Source: Luscinia megarhynchos
Lineage: Eukaryota; Chordata; Aves; Passeriformes; Turdidae
Direction: 5' to 3'
Length of the DNA: 64,000 nt
Assembly (NCBI GenBank): GCA_034336665.1
Contig: JAPFBE010000002.1
Coordinates: forward strand, 5,626,146 to 5,690,145
Shown here: piece by piece, positions 21,309 through 34,844 of the stretch
How positions within the stretch are numbered: position 1 is the first letter of the stretch
Layout: each line of letters begins with the position of its first letter
Made by a program: the position numbers and the translations under genes
Notes under the pieces: model-generated
Seen by the model: only the letters and a program-made list of their open reading frames with translations
Database searches by the model: none
Told to the model about the DNA's origin: nothing

Positions 21309-24300
21309 GGAAAACCCGAAACTCCAGTCAGTATTTTGTGTTTCTAAGAAACCTCCTCCTCCATCCTCCCCATTTGACATCTGGTGCTATTCTGCCCCTC
21401 CCCTTCCTCCATAAGGCATACAGCATGGGTTCCCATCTTGGCAATGCCGGGGGCAGTAGCTAAGGGGAAGGCACAGTCAGTGATCCCACAACCCTCCACC
21501 TCATTGTCTCAGCTGCTACTCTCCTCTCACCCCCTGCCCCCTGCCACTCTCCATCTCTTCAGGACCTCTAGATTTCTTCCCTTTTTTGAGCAGTTGGCTG
21601 AAAGCATCTGCTTCCTTTCAGGGCTGGTTCAGCAGGTATATTCCTCCTGGCTACCACGTCATGTTTTATTTTAAATTTCCTTTATTCCTTTATTCCTTTC
21701 TTGGCTGGCATCAGGAACTAACTTTCCCCTTTCAAAACACAATGAGTAGGACAGCCTGACTGTGGTGTAAAAACACATAAGGTTTGAACACTGCATGCTG
21801 CAGGTTAAACAGCTTTCCACCACACACCTGTGGGGCCTGGCACTCCTCAAAAGAGGAGAGAAACCGCCTCTAAGGGTGTCTCCTTGGCCCCCAGTCTGTA
21901 TCACCCTTTTGCACAGTCTGGCAGTCATAAAGGTAGTGGAGAGGCATTTTCTCTTCCAGAAAAACACATGGTATAAAGTAGAAGTGAACAGGCAGCATCC
22001 AGATATTGACACAACACAGAAACTGTGACAACACCCAAGCATAAGAGGTGAAGGAAGAACCTGCACCTGAGAAGCACCTAAAAAAAACCAAAAAACATAA
22101 AATCTGCCTGATTGCAGAGAAAAAAAAAAAGAGATTTTTCATCAGGCTGCAGTTTAACATAAGTTCACCTATTTTTGCTGTTGCTTTCTTTTGAAATTGG
22201 TTAAGGTAATTAATAATGGGAGATATTTTGATCATTACAGTGGAACAAGCACTTGAAAATGTTTGTTCCTTGTAATCCACAACTCCACAAATCTATCCTT
22301 GCAAGCAGTGTGGTAAAAAAGGAACTAAATGTTTACAACATAAGGGAAAAGCCAGGCCCATCATGTTGCCAATGTCCCTTCAGAACCCATACCAAGTAAA
22401 GCAGAGAACAAGTATTCCAAGAAAGAAATATTAAGGCAGAGTAAAATTCAACTTGGTACACACAATCAGCACAAAATTATTTCAGAATGTATGCTTTTCC
22501 TAGCATAGGTCAAGATCAGTGTGATTCAAGGCGTACACAGGTTTTTGTGCCACATGGGAATACATGCCCCTGTTTCTACATGAAATGCTTGCAGGCTGCT
22601 GGTGCCCTCCAGGACCTCTCAACTCCTGGTGGCAAACATGAGCCCACCCAAACAGGCTGAAGCAATAGCTCTGCTCCAGCACCCCAACCCAACTTCTTGC
22701 TGCCACCAGAGCTCTACTTCCCCTCAGGAGCTGGAGCCCTTAATAAAAAAATATTCTCAATAAGCAGCAGTTCTGGGAAGAGGAAACACCACAATATGTT
22801 GGAACCCAAATTGGATTGATGTCCCTTCAACTCTGACCCTAATGATTTGTATAATACACTATAGAGCAAGAACACTCACCTGAATATCACATTCTATTGA
22901 GGTTTAACTTCAATTCACACCTTTCGAGGAATTGTATTTCATTTCATGTAGCTCATATATTTTCAAAAAATAATGCAATTTAAGATTTGCATGTTTTATT
23001 GCCTTATAATTATAATCCAACAGTGCCATCCACTGCTTCTCCAAATAAACTTTGCTTACAGTTTCTTCCTGAAGTTTTCTTTCATAAGTCATGACACTAT
23101 AACCGAACAGTTTGACTGTGTATACATATAGAGCATATACGAATGTGTGGCCAGATGTGGATATAAAAACTTAAAAAGCAAAATCAAAATTGTAATCTGG
23201 TGATGTTCATAAGGGATTACCAGAACTGTCAAACAAAACCTTTCTGGGCTGTAGATAACACCACATTTCTTAGTTGGAAAAACCACACTCCAAAGTCATA
23301 CAGAGAAAGATGTGTACGCAATTGTATAATACTTCTTGAAGTCAATCCAATAAAATAATGCCTTTCAACTCAAACTTTCCCCAAATATAATCATTGAGCC
23401 TAAGGGAACAGAACAACCCATGCTGGGAAATACCAAGCAATTCTTGCCGATTCTTTGGGATTGCTGCTTTGCCTGACAGTGGCCTTCACCCCAAAGAACC
23501 ATAATTTCAACATTGCAATTTTCTGATATGTCCTGTGATGATTGGGCCTCCAGACCTATTGAATCTTGAAGATTGATAAAGATGCATTGAAGAAAGTGGC
23601 AAGCATGTTCCCAGGACACCACTAATGGTACTACCTTTCCAGCAGGAAACTGTAAAAACATAGCTTGAGTTCAATCAAAGCATTGCTATTTTCTCATATT
23701 TTGTATATGCCTTCATGTCATACATCAGATGTTGTACATGCATGTATACATACACATAACACCAACTTCTTGTTCTTCCACAGACACCTATAACTATACA
23801 AAGTAGCATTTAGGTGTATGTATTTTAAATAGTTCTTAAAATTTTGCTTCTAGCTCTGAATTTGGGAGCTCTAGTTGGTATTTTTTACTTTTGTCAAACC
23901 AACACAAATCAAAAACTTATGTAAATGGCCAACTGAACATTTCTCTTTTATGAAAAATCATTACCATGTGGGCCTACAAAGGTTTTCATGGGAGGACATA
24001 AAAGAAGAGACAAGTCAAGCATTCACTGAATCAATCCATCAAGTGACCTACCAGGTCATTCCCAGATAGCAAAAGGCATGATTATTGTCCATTTTATGCT
24101 CAAGTTGGATCTGAATTTGGGGGCCACTAACAAACGTAGCATTAAGCAGTAATTCTGTCTCTGCCACGAAAACCTGGTGCTATAGTAACACAGTTAAGTA
24201 CAATTCACCAAAGGAAATTTTCAAATCGGTGGTCAACTAGATCAGAAACAAACAACAAAAAATACCACAATTAAAGTTTTTTTGTTGTACTGCATAAAAC

Positions 24301-27300
24301 CTCCCAGGCAGGGAACTACATCTGGAAATGAATCAGCAGCCTTAGTGTCAATAAAAGACAGCTATTACATATGTGTTTACTAACTTTGCAAGGATGTACA
24401 TGGACATACACCACACACTGGCTACTTACAAGTGATCTATTGACCACCTCAACAGAGATGAAACCAAAGCCAACGTTGTTGTATATCTCCATTACACTTC
24501 TTGACACCAAGGAGCAGGATGAAAATACACTGTTTAATTTGGTTTGCTAACCCATTTCCTAACAAAATACAATTATCTACACTTTAAATTATCCTCTGAA
24601 ACCGAATCATGACCAGAAAGGACTTACCAAATCTTGTCCCAGGGGATGAGTGAGAACTTCTGGGTGTATGCAACTGGGAGAAAAGTGATTTAGTGGCAGT
24701 TGTTTCTTTTTTAATAACTAAAAGGATCATGTTTATACAAGTATTACTTCTGCCAATACCTCCCACTACAGTAAATTTATCTAACCCTGGAATCATCAAT
24801 AGCACATGGAAAAAACTACAAACATCTATCTGGACCATTTTGAGCCAAAACTCAGGCATATGGATTTGTATATTCTGTTATTGGGAATAAAGCATTGCAG
24901 CACATTCCTTCTGTAGTTCAAAGAAATTTATAAGAAAATTATGAATGCTTTAGTGTCAGCAAAGGGAGCTACAAAAGCTGCCTGGGCTTACACTGCTCAT
25001 GACCACAGCTTCACCATATGCAGTTAAAAAATAGTAACTCTGATTGACAATATTTATCAGTTTTGTTTATGTGAAACTAAAAGGAAGACTTGTAATACAC
25101 TGTAGAATGTCTAATCTGACACTGTATTGTATACTTGGAGGGAAAACAGTAACAAAATGTGGGCAAGTTCAGTAGCTAAATGCATGGTTTACGACTGAGA
25201 AAACTCTTTCAGAACAAAAGCTCTTTTTTTCCTATCATGTACCAGGGCCATGCTTTTAAAAGATGAAACCCAGCATGTTTATGAGACCGTAAAATTTTGG
25301 AAAATTATTCCTCAAATATACAGACATATATATACACACCTAACAACTAATGAAAAGCCTTTTCAGTCCCAAAGGCCATGCAGAAAGAAGAAACAGCCTT
25401 CTCTTCCTGCTTCTTTTTATTTTGCCAGTCAGACAGACAGACTCTTTATGTTACTCAACTGTTCACAGTGAGGAGAGTGGCAAAATGCTACCACAGCCAT
25501 GGCAGAGAGCACACCAAGGCAGACATGAACCCAAAGGTCACATCCTTAGATGGCCTCAGCTGGAGCCTCTCTGTGGATCTGAAAAATGAGAAACTGAAAA
25601 ATAAGCCAAACAAATTTCCACAGATCTTCAAAGGTTCATGGAAGACATGGCTGGCAGGGATCTAAAGACACTATTCAGCACATATTGCAAAGGGAGGATC
25701 ACATTTCCTTAACCAAAAGTCATTAGCTGTTAAATACAATGGTTCGGGAACATTCTTCAGCTCATTCCTAAAATTTGCCAGAAGCAAGAGAGATGTAAGG
25801 AAATACTTCACTTGCCTTATCTTCTCTTTAAAATACTCTCTGCTCACTGCCACCAGACTCTGGGACAGAAGAGGTTATAGTCACCTGCTTTTCTTGTCCT
25901 CTCTCCTGGAAGACTTTGAAATAGCCTCTTTAAAGACACTTTGTCCCTCCTCTTGGCTCTGGAGTTTATAATTTCTAATGCAAATCTGTCTCTCTTTCAT
26001 CAACAGAGTATGCAATAAAATCTCAAAGGCCACCAACATAACAAGTTGACAGCAAAGCTAGACTGGTAAAATGATTAATTTATGTACAGAGAGATTACAA
26101 TCTATCCATAATGAGGCATCCAGTGTGTGCTTACAATCAGATCCAGCAACCAGATGTTGGGTATAAAAGCATATGAGAAACTAAAGTTCCGAGGAAAAGA
26201 CAGAAGTGATGCCAAGGAAATTTTTTTTTCCTTTTTCATAAAGATTCAGGGAGATAAAAGTTCTCCTTCATATATCTGGGAGATTACAGTGCAAAAAGCT
26301 ATAAATGAGTGGGAGAGGTATTCCTGTCGCTTGGCCTTTATCTCCCTTCAGTGGGAGAAGGCAGCCCCGCTTGCACTGAGACCCCAGACTCTCAGGAGCT
26401 GCTGCTGCTTTGTCAGCAAAGCTGGCATACAGAATACCAAAATCTGCTCTCAGATACACCTGCATGGATCACTCCACTAAAAATCACACTTACTGTGCGT
26501 GGCTTAATCTTCCCAAGCACCAGGAATATTGCCACATCAGTGTCAGGCAGAGGAAGACAGCCCATGGAACAATGAAACGGCAGGTTGTGGCTGTAGAAAT
26601 AACCCTCCATGGGGTAATTTTTCCTATTTAATCCCCGAGCAGGCAAGGAACTCGTGGCAGGGCAAGCCTTATAGTATCAATGTCAGTGAAAAAGATCTGG
26701 CTTTGCAACCTGTTATACAGCCCAAGACCTTTATGAAGGTCTTCAGTTGGCAAAGAAACAATCACTAGAGAATCCCGCATGACACTGATAGTCTGCACAG
26801 CTGTGCTTAGGACACTTTGCAACTCAAGACAAATTAAAGATTGGAAGCTCACAGTCTCCCCCAGCACACAGGAATACAAGTTTTCAGGAATCATCTGGGC
26901 TTTCTGGGTTGCATTGAAACTCTAAATGGTAATCTCACCTTAGGTCACAAGGGTGGGCTTTGTGTGAGATTTGTGCTGCATGGTTACCACTATCTAGCCT
27001 GTATTTGACAACATTTCATCCATTCTGTGATCTAGACTTGCAGTTTCCATGAAGGTCGTATCGTATCTCTCCAAGCAATTCCAGGCTGGCACATATTTCT
27101 GTCAATGCCTCATGTGACAGCACCATGAAGAGCTTACCCTCAAGATTAAACTTTTAATTTAAAATACATATTTCCTCCTCACTACTGCTGTGGGAAGATT
27201 TCTTTAGTTCCATTGCTATATCTCCAGTACAGACTTATATACTGCTCCAATATATTTTTCAGTGTCATAGCTGTCAATGAGGATCAAGTTTAATCTTTAT

Positions 27301-29599
27301 AACAAGCTACTGTATATATGCCTAGAAACTACAGGCAACATGTGCTCAAATCCACACCTGTGAAACAAAGTTACTCCAGACCTGTTTTCTTTCCTTTTTG
27401 AGTGCTGTCCTTTAAGCTTTGGTAGACACTCCGCAATTTGTTATTGCTGTGGGAGGGAACTGTTTTTCTTAATATGTTATAAATGCACAGCTATCAGGGG
27501 TTTGAGTAGTGGAAAAGGAAGGGCTGCTCCTCTTTGCTATCTCAGGAACTACAAAGTCCCTCTATTGTGCCAAATTTTATCATTTTGCTGAGGATTGCTA
27601 TAAATTTCTCACACTCAGCCATCTTATAAGGCGGCATTTAAAATCAGTTATCAAAGTGAGATTTCATGTTAGTTTCACATCTGTTAATTATTGAGAAGAA
27701 TAAATGGCTTGACACTATGACCTTCCCTCTCTGGTGTTCTACAGATCCTGCATTAGACATTTACTCAACTTCACTTACACGTGCAATTCCAGCAAGTTCA
27801 GTGGAAATGTAAAAAAGGAAGGACTCTTGTCACTCTTTTGAATCTGAATAAAAGTTTGCATTTACTGAAAGTTAATGCCATCCTGCATGATATGGTTCAT
27901 TATAGGAATGTTATATCTTTACCTATCATAAAAAGTAATCAGTGGTATTTTCCATATCTCAGAGTCATTTAGAAGCTCAAATTTCAATTATCTTAATCAT
28001 GTTTACAAGAAGTCATGTGCTCCTAAGGCCTTCAGGTTTTGAAAAGTGTAAACAGACTAGTTTCTTCTAGATCTTAAAAAAGGTGCCTTCTCACTAGCAG
28101 AAATTTATCAATTAAACAATTGGCAGTCTGCCTTTTTCTGTGTAGTGCAAGGGGGAAAAAAAAGGGTATTAATGAATCTTTCAATAATATTTTACCATGA
28201 AGGGTTATTTTCTTCAATATTTGTATAAATGGATATACAATCAGAATTTCAATCTATTGTTCTGGCCTCTCCTCTCTCCAATGCTATTTGAAAAAAATGT
28301 CATGATATTTTTAAAAATATATATGACAGTTAAAGAAAAGTTAGTCTCACATTATATGACTATGTGTGTTCCATCAATATTGTGAGAAGTTGCTCTGCTA
28401 CATCAAAATATCACGGATGTCATTAACGAGGTATGTCAGCTGCTCCAAGTGTAAAATTGCAACAGAGTCCTCACTGGACTCAGTTGGGGCCCTACCAAAA
28501 CATTCCACGAAAAGGAGGTTTCCCTTGTGCAACCACAAGAGCAATGGCAGAAGAATAAAGATTTTGTACAATCAGGACCTACGGTCGTGTTTCCTGTTTC
28601 GGTTGCAAAATGTTGGCTTTCTTTTTTCTGCAAAAAGTGAACAACTTCAACTTCCACATTCAAGACTTACCTTCTGTTTTGAAGTGGGGAAAAAAAGAAA
28701 TAAATCCATGGTACATAGGGCAAGTTTAGATGCTTTAGTGTCCTTTCTACCAGGCTGCTGCTGCAAAAATCAATTCCATGCTGCTTTCAGTTTTCCAAAC
28801 TTATCCTCTTTAGCAAAGTTCCCTTGGTAATAAGGATTCAAGATTGTCAAACAGTCATTTTTTCATATCAGTTTCCTCCCAATGAATTTCAACTTCCTTA
28901 TTCATTTTCAGCCAGGTATGACAGAATGGTGGGTGTGAGATGAGTGAAAGCTGGCACGTGGAGTCCATGTGGGACAGGTTGCAGCACATACCTTTACCAT
29001 ACATTAGAGGATACAAGGAGTAGATTCAAGGAAATGAGAAGAGCAACAGAAGTCTGTGGTAAGCAAGACTCTCTGAATTGTGCTATTCATTAACTACTTG
29101 TTTTATGAAGCATGGATTTGACCTAACCCTTGTTTCCATACAAACAATGTAGATCCTTCCCTGTTCTCCGGAGTTGGGCATCACTGCTTTTTCTTTTCTA
29201 GGATTAACTCAATATTTCATGTGCTATTAAAGGTGATTCTCAAGTAAAAATGTCATGGGCTTTTGTATGTCTAACTAGGATTTTTCTTGGAATGAACACT
29301 TGTATTAGTCCTTCTCAAGGGGTTGTAACAAATGGCTAACACAGGTAGTCACACAGCCTTTGCACATCAAGATGATGGTCTACCCTAACACTAAGAGCAA
29401 AAAATACCACAATAAAAAAACTTTTATAAGAGAAGCTAAGCCAAAAGATAAAGAAAAAAGATTAAAAGAGAGAAATAAATAAAAAATTCACAGTATATTT
29501 AGGTGAAAACCAAGGAGAGCTGAGCCAGGCAGACTCTGCTTCCTCACATCCCAAACCAAAGCCCAGCCCCATCAGCATGTCCTGTGTGAACCAGACCCA
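21309..29599. other. non-coding, no recognised element
   Basis: More than 8 kb without a named repeat, exon or RNA gene. The longest frames are 154 codons (28,366-28,830, +) and 136 codons (21,870-22,280, -). Neither has a known domain and both cross A+T-rich sequence, so I consider them chance. Confidence 0.5.
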
Positions 29600-29850
29600 G
29601 ACAGCTCTCTCCTCTCTCTCTCCACAGAATGGTTTAAAAAAAAAATATTTAGTGTCCTTTTGATCTTTTGGCTCCTTGCCTCGGCATGTCTTATGACTTC
29701 GGCCGGAACCTGGAAGAGCATCTTCCTAATTAATAGCTCAGGAATTATTTCAGACTGCCACCCACCAGGACTGTTTGGCTGGATGGATTGTGTGACCTTT
29801 CAGCTGCTTTTCTTCAGCCTCTTCCCAGGGTGCTGCAAGTGACCAGTTTG
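29600..29850 (+). promoter_or_regulatory. possible conserved element with acceptor-like start
   Basis: A strong polypyrimidine tract ending CTCTCTCTCCACAG (about 29,614-29,627) looks like a 3' splice site. Downstream the sequence carries homeodomain-type cores (CCTAATTAATAG near 29,726 and GGAATTATTT) in an otherwise mixed-composition block. A 60-codon open frame (29,660-29,842) ends here. It starts after the acceptor and resembles no known protein. It may be an alternative exon, a non-coding exon, or an enhancer. Evidence is composition and motifs only. Confidence 0.22.
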
Positions 29851-32800
29851 TGGCTGTCCACAGAAATCCTGCCTACCCCAGGCAACCCCTGTTCTATAGT
29901 GACCCTAAAAAAGGCCTGCTAGGGTCTGCACCACCCAGCTTTTCCCATGCTTCAGACACCAGCATTGCCCCATTCCCTCTTAAAATGCTTTGTGTGGGGG
30001 GAGTAAATAGCTCTGTATTCAAGACCTAGCAGATGAGCTCTTTCTAAGCCTCCTTTCCCAACCTTTCAGTGTTTCTGCTTCTAGTAAAGTGCTTTCACAT
30101 ACAACATCACTTATAAAACATACTGTTAACATTTATTTGTAAGGCTGTATACAAACATGTGAAGAGGATTCAGAGACTGATATAAACCAGAAAACAATGC
30201 CCTTAAGCATAGCTTTATTGTGAACACCTTTAGATGAAAGCTGATTTTGATAATCTCTGGGTTTTCTTGTGGTCCATAATATCTGTAAGGACCCTCAATT
30301 TTCAAATTACAGAAACTTGTTTGCCAAAGCGCAACCCCTTTTAAGGTATTTTTAATGGATCATCCAAAGCAGAAGACATCTAAAACAATTAGTCACTCCC
30401 AAAAAATCTTGACCATTTATGTAACCTTATTTTTCTAGTTGTGAATAATTGACCAATCTCGTGAACCCACACACTCAAATTTATGGCATTTCTTTGTAGG
30501 TTTGTCTGTCTGTTTGTCTGTCACACGATAGCTTGGGAATGCTGCATTTACTCAATTAAAAATGTTAGAGACTATTCCAGATGCTCCCAGCCAAGGAAAA
30601 CCAGCACAACAGTAATGAGGAACACAAAGAACCTTCGTCATCTGCTTTGTGCTTCCACCACTCCCTCTCAGGTCAAAGGTTTGGCTGACAACATTCATTA
30701 ATGCTTTCTGAAATAACAGTATCACTCCCTCATCTCTTTCCATCCCGTCTTTCCAATGGAGCTTATTATCCAGTCCCCCAGCAAATACTTTTCCAAATAA
30801 TGGGAGGAAGGATGTGGAAGGGAAGAGACATAAATGAAGGCCTTTACAGGGAGAGATGGTGGGAGACAAGTAGCAGAACGAGCACAGTATGTACCTCTCT
30901 AAGGAAGCATGGTTTGTAGTGTAACAGAGATGGAAAGGCCTGGAAAAGGGAAGTGCAGAGGAGGACTGGGAGAGAAGAGTAACTCTGAGGTGAAAGTCTC
31001 CAGACCTAGAGATACAAATGGAAATAACAAAAACACATATTGCAAGGATTCTGAAATTTTTCTTCAAAAGTCAGGTCAAAACTGACAGCTTAGAAGACTT
31101 GATCATCAAATGTTGGAAGCAAGAGCCAGTATGAATAATTTTGGGGCACAATTATACTTCCATGTTATTTGCAAGGAAAAGAAGAGTAAGCATCATAAGA
31201 AGACCTACCTAGTGTTTCATTTCATTTTTTTCCCACTGTCACTCAAGTAAATCACACTTAGCCTTGAGACCTGATCCAGAGAGTTTTAATTTAGCAGGAT
31301 TCTTTCAACAGTGGGATAAATTTCTTCTCAGCCCTAAGCTTGCCATCTTCACCAAAGAACCAAGAATACTTGTGGCCAACACTGTTTTACCCTCTAGCAG
31401 GAGACAATATTCAGTTTGTCATTATGCATTTAGTCTAGGATATCAAATTAGCCCAGTGTAGGAAACAGAGTTGCATACTTGACTTTTCCATGTTTAACAA
31501 ATGCTCTGAAGAAAACTTACCTGATGTCTACACTACAAAGAAGCCCACAGAAGTTGAAACAACTTGATGGAGCTGATATCTACATGCCTCTGCTGACCGT
31601 GTTTTCAAAACTTAGAACAGTGTGTACATGTGAAAAGCTGATGGACATTCTTGACATTTTGATATGTCAAAAAACAAAACATACTGATGAACTTTCCATA
31701 AATACTGCGCAAATTTCTGTTTTGTCCACACAAATCTGATAAGTTTGTGCACAGTGAAGAAATTGCAATGCTGCAAGCTGAATCATGCAGAGTTTCACAA
31801 GTGGATGGTTTTGCTGATAGTTTGGAAGATAGATTGGAGACATAGGCTTTAAACTTTTGTCTCTCTAGGCCAATCCCAAGATGCTCTGTGGTTCCACAGG
31901 TAAGCATAATTATTAACTTTATAAATACTCACATCCTGTTGCAGTATCCTAAAAGAATGTAAGAGCTGTCTCTTTAGCACTACTGGTATTGAGCAGTATG
32001 GTATGAAACTTGCCTAAATAAGCAGCAATAAAATCAGTGGCTCAGAAATTTTTGATTTCAACCATTTAACAAATTATTACTAATTTTAAAAAATAAGTGA
32101 TCATTTAATAAAGCATTAACGTCTCCTAAGGTATTACAGATACTCATTAGAAGATCTCCTTTGTTGAAATGAGTATTCTAAACTGAGCACAGGGTTACAC
32201 TTACCAAGAACACTCTTGATTTCAACTGTCTGGAGCTTACACTATCTCCATGGCACAAACTGATCATTCCACTGTGCAGTGCATAGCAAAGGGATGCATG
32301 CTAACCTGGGTAAACTCAAGACACCTGATAAAACAGACACCCAATACAGAGAAACTCTGATGTCTCCTCAGCACTCCTATTTTAGGTTGGCCAGGAGCCC
32401 AGAGAAGCCCTAAGATTCATGGGGCAGCAAAAGATAGGCTAGAAGAATGTTTCCTATGTGTTTGGTCTAATACTAGACCTTCTTTCTCTGCTGAAGTCCT
32501 GCTTGAAATAGAAGGGTGTCTTTTGGGAGTGGTAGGTGTGCCTGTCACATGGAGGTGTACACTAAAGGAGCAGGCTGTTTAACTTACACTCTCCTCTTCA
32601 TCACTTTTCTGCAGGACTAACACCTCTGCTGAACTCCTTTTCTCAGATCATCCTCCTGACATATTCCTGGCAGTTCCTCTTTTGGCTGGCATCACCAGTC
32701 AGCTTTCAGCATCTCATTTTTTAAAACTTGGAACACATTCAGATACCTTCCTGTACTCAGATTAATTTTTGAGCACTTCAACCCATGTATTTCACCTTCC

Positions 32801-33778
32801 ATAATTGAAATGAGGATCTCACCTCAGATATTACCTGCTGCAATTAAACTTGGCATTGTATTACTAACACAGCTTATTAATGGAGACTTTCTAAAAACAG
32901 TAGCTAGTGGTGCCTGCAGTTGGAGCCCTGTCATCTCAGTGCCCTTAGAAACCAGGCCCACCCTGCCCCAGGTGAAAAAGTAAAACTAATGCTCAGAATT
33001 CAAAAATACAGATTTGGATCCTCTTCACACATAGACCAGTCCCCTCATCTTTGAAAGAAGGAATCATCAAACCTCAATCTCATGGGCAGCTGAAAGAATT
33101 GACCCTCAGTTCTGGTGGACATTGGGCTGACTTTCGATTCTACAATGGGACAAGTTCAGATGGCAATATTTTGTGTGCTGGCAGCCTCTATGTTAGTACT
33201 GCAAGTGATGCAATACATCTCTCTTAGCTTTTCCAGTAACTGACCACTGACCACCATTTGCATGTAACTTACGGCACATAAATGACTTGGAGATTTTCAG
33301 TCCTCTTGGTCATGTATCTTTTCACCCAATGGTCAAAAAACTCAAAAATCAGAGGGAAGAGCAACAGACAAAAGCATCTTGATGCTAAAAGGCCTCAGTT
33401 AAAGCTCCAGGCTGTGTTTTTGACAGGATATTATGCTTGAATCCCACTAAAATGGGAACGGAGTAACTCACTCTCCCAAAGCACACAAGCCCCTTTTGAA
33501 AAAGATGACGAAATCAAAGATGATAATAGTTTTTATAAGTCTCATTTCTTCCCAAAACAATGTGAACTATGATACCATGATGCTGGTATGGCTGAAGATT
33601 CAAGAAATCAATGTTAACTTTAAACTGCCATTGTTGTTAATCCAAGCCTTTAATTTTTCCAGTGAGACTGGTTTGACACATTGGAAGAGCTGTTCCAGTG
33701 ACAAAGCCACTGCTGACATTTAAGAAGCTGATAATACTTTTGCTCCTATAATAATACATATAATCCTTTTTCTTCTGA
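29851..33778. other. non-coding, no recognised element
   Basis: No named repeat or exon. The longest frame is 171 codons on the minus strand (30,552-31,067) and shows no domain I know. A degenerate (TTTGTCTG)-type short repeat lies at 30,501-30,522. Confidence 0.5.
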
Positions 33779-34160
33779 CAGACTGAGAGAGTTGAGGTGG
33801 TTGTTGAGGAGGCTCTGGGAGACCTTACAGCAGCCTGCCAGTACCCAAAGGACACTTACAAGAAGGCTGGACAGGGACCTTGTCTAAAAGAACATGTAGT
33901 GATAGCAAAAAGGTAATGACTTTAAGCTAAAGAAGGGTAAATTTAGATTAGATATTAGGAAGAAATTCTTTATTGTGAGGCACTGGAACAGGTTGCCCAG
34001 AGAAGCTGTGGGTGCCTCATTCCTGGAAGCATTTAATACCGGGTTGGATGGGGCTTTGAGCAACCTAGTCTAGTGGTTGGTGTCCCTGCAACATAGAGGA
34101 TTGGAACTAGATGGTCTTCAAGGTCACTTCCAACCCAAACTATTCAAGCATTCTATGATC
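33779..34160 (+). mobile_element. CR1 LINE 3' fragment, sense
   Basis: The element starts in the CR1 segment AGACTGAGAGAGTTGAGG, near the end of the reverse transcriptase frame. It continues through ATTAGATATTAGGAAGAAAT, CACTGGAACAGGTTGCCCAG and GTTGGATGGGGCTTTGAGCA, then the CTAGATGGTCTTCAAGGTCA stretch. It ends at ATTCTATGAT (34,150-34,159), the normal CR1 3' terminus. About 380 bases are present, a typical 5'-truncated copy moved in cis by CR1 reverse transcriptase. It is moderately diverged, with many intact consensus blocks, and so looks younger than the other CR1 pieces here. It is not coding-competent. Confidence 0.95.
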
Positions 34161-34824
34161 ACCACTGATGCTTCTATCCCATTCCTTTCAGGCTAAGGAG
34201 CACCCATAAAGACTATGTATTTCATAGTATAAAACACAGGGTAGGAACTCTTTCACCTTTTGCCCATGTGCAATTTTTCCAATTTAATTTCTGCATCTTT
34301 ACAAATTCTTCCATCCAACACTTAGTCCAGTCGGGGGTAGAGGTAAAAACATAATATGGGCTGCTTTCTCAGCTGAGCCCAACACATAACCTGCAATTTC
34401 AGATTCAAGCAATAGCAGTAAGCAGCCATTGTGGACCAGGAATGATTACATAACAGAGCAGATGATTCCAGGATAAGGGGAGAGGAACTTTCCTTCCTAA
34501 TGGAAAATTTACTCAGAAAAGGTGGAAATTTTACAAAGAGACATTAAGATGCAAAATGAATACCCTTTGGTTATTTCCTCAGAACTCATCCTCTCCAGGA
34601 TTTGTTCTGCAGATAGGAAGTAGGAAAGAAAAATAAAACTATTTCTGGCATGAACAGAGTTAAGAGAAAAAAGGCAGGGGGAGAGGGGGCAGGATGACTG
34701 CTAAAAGTCCATATTTCCACATCTGCTTTCAATTATACTTATGTCAAGTCATTTTATTATTTGACGAAACCAATCCAAGGAATTAAGCTTTTGTCGGATG
34801 CCTTGAAATGTCATTAAGTGTTCA

Positions 34825-34844
34825 TACACAAACACACACACACA
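34825..34844. repeat. (AC)n microsatellite
   Basis: A short array of about nine AC units with one ACAA interruption. Confidence 0.75.

Noticed and set aside
28366..28830. 154-codon open frame, plus strand
   Set aside because: No recognisable domain and no supporting splice or promoter signals.
30552..31067. 171-codon open frame, minus strand
   Set aside because: No recognisable domain, and the other frames in the same DNA are also open for long stretches because of composition.
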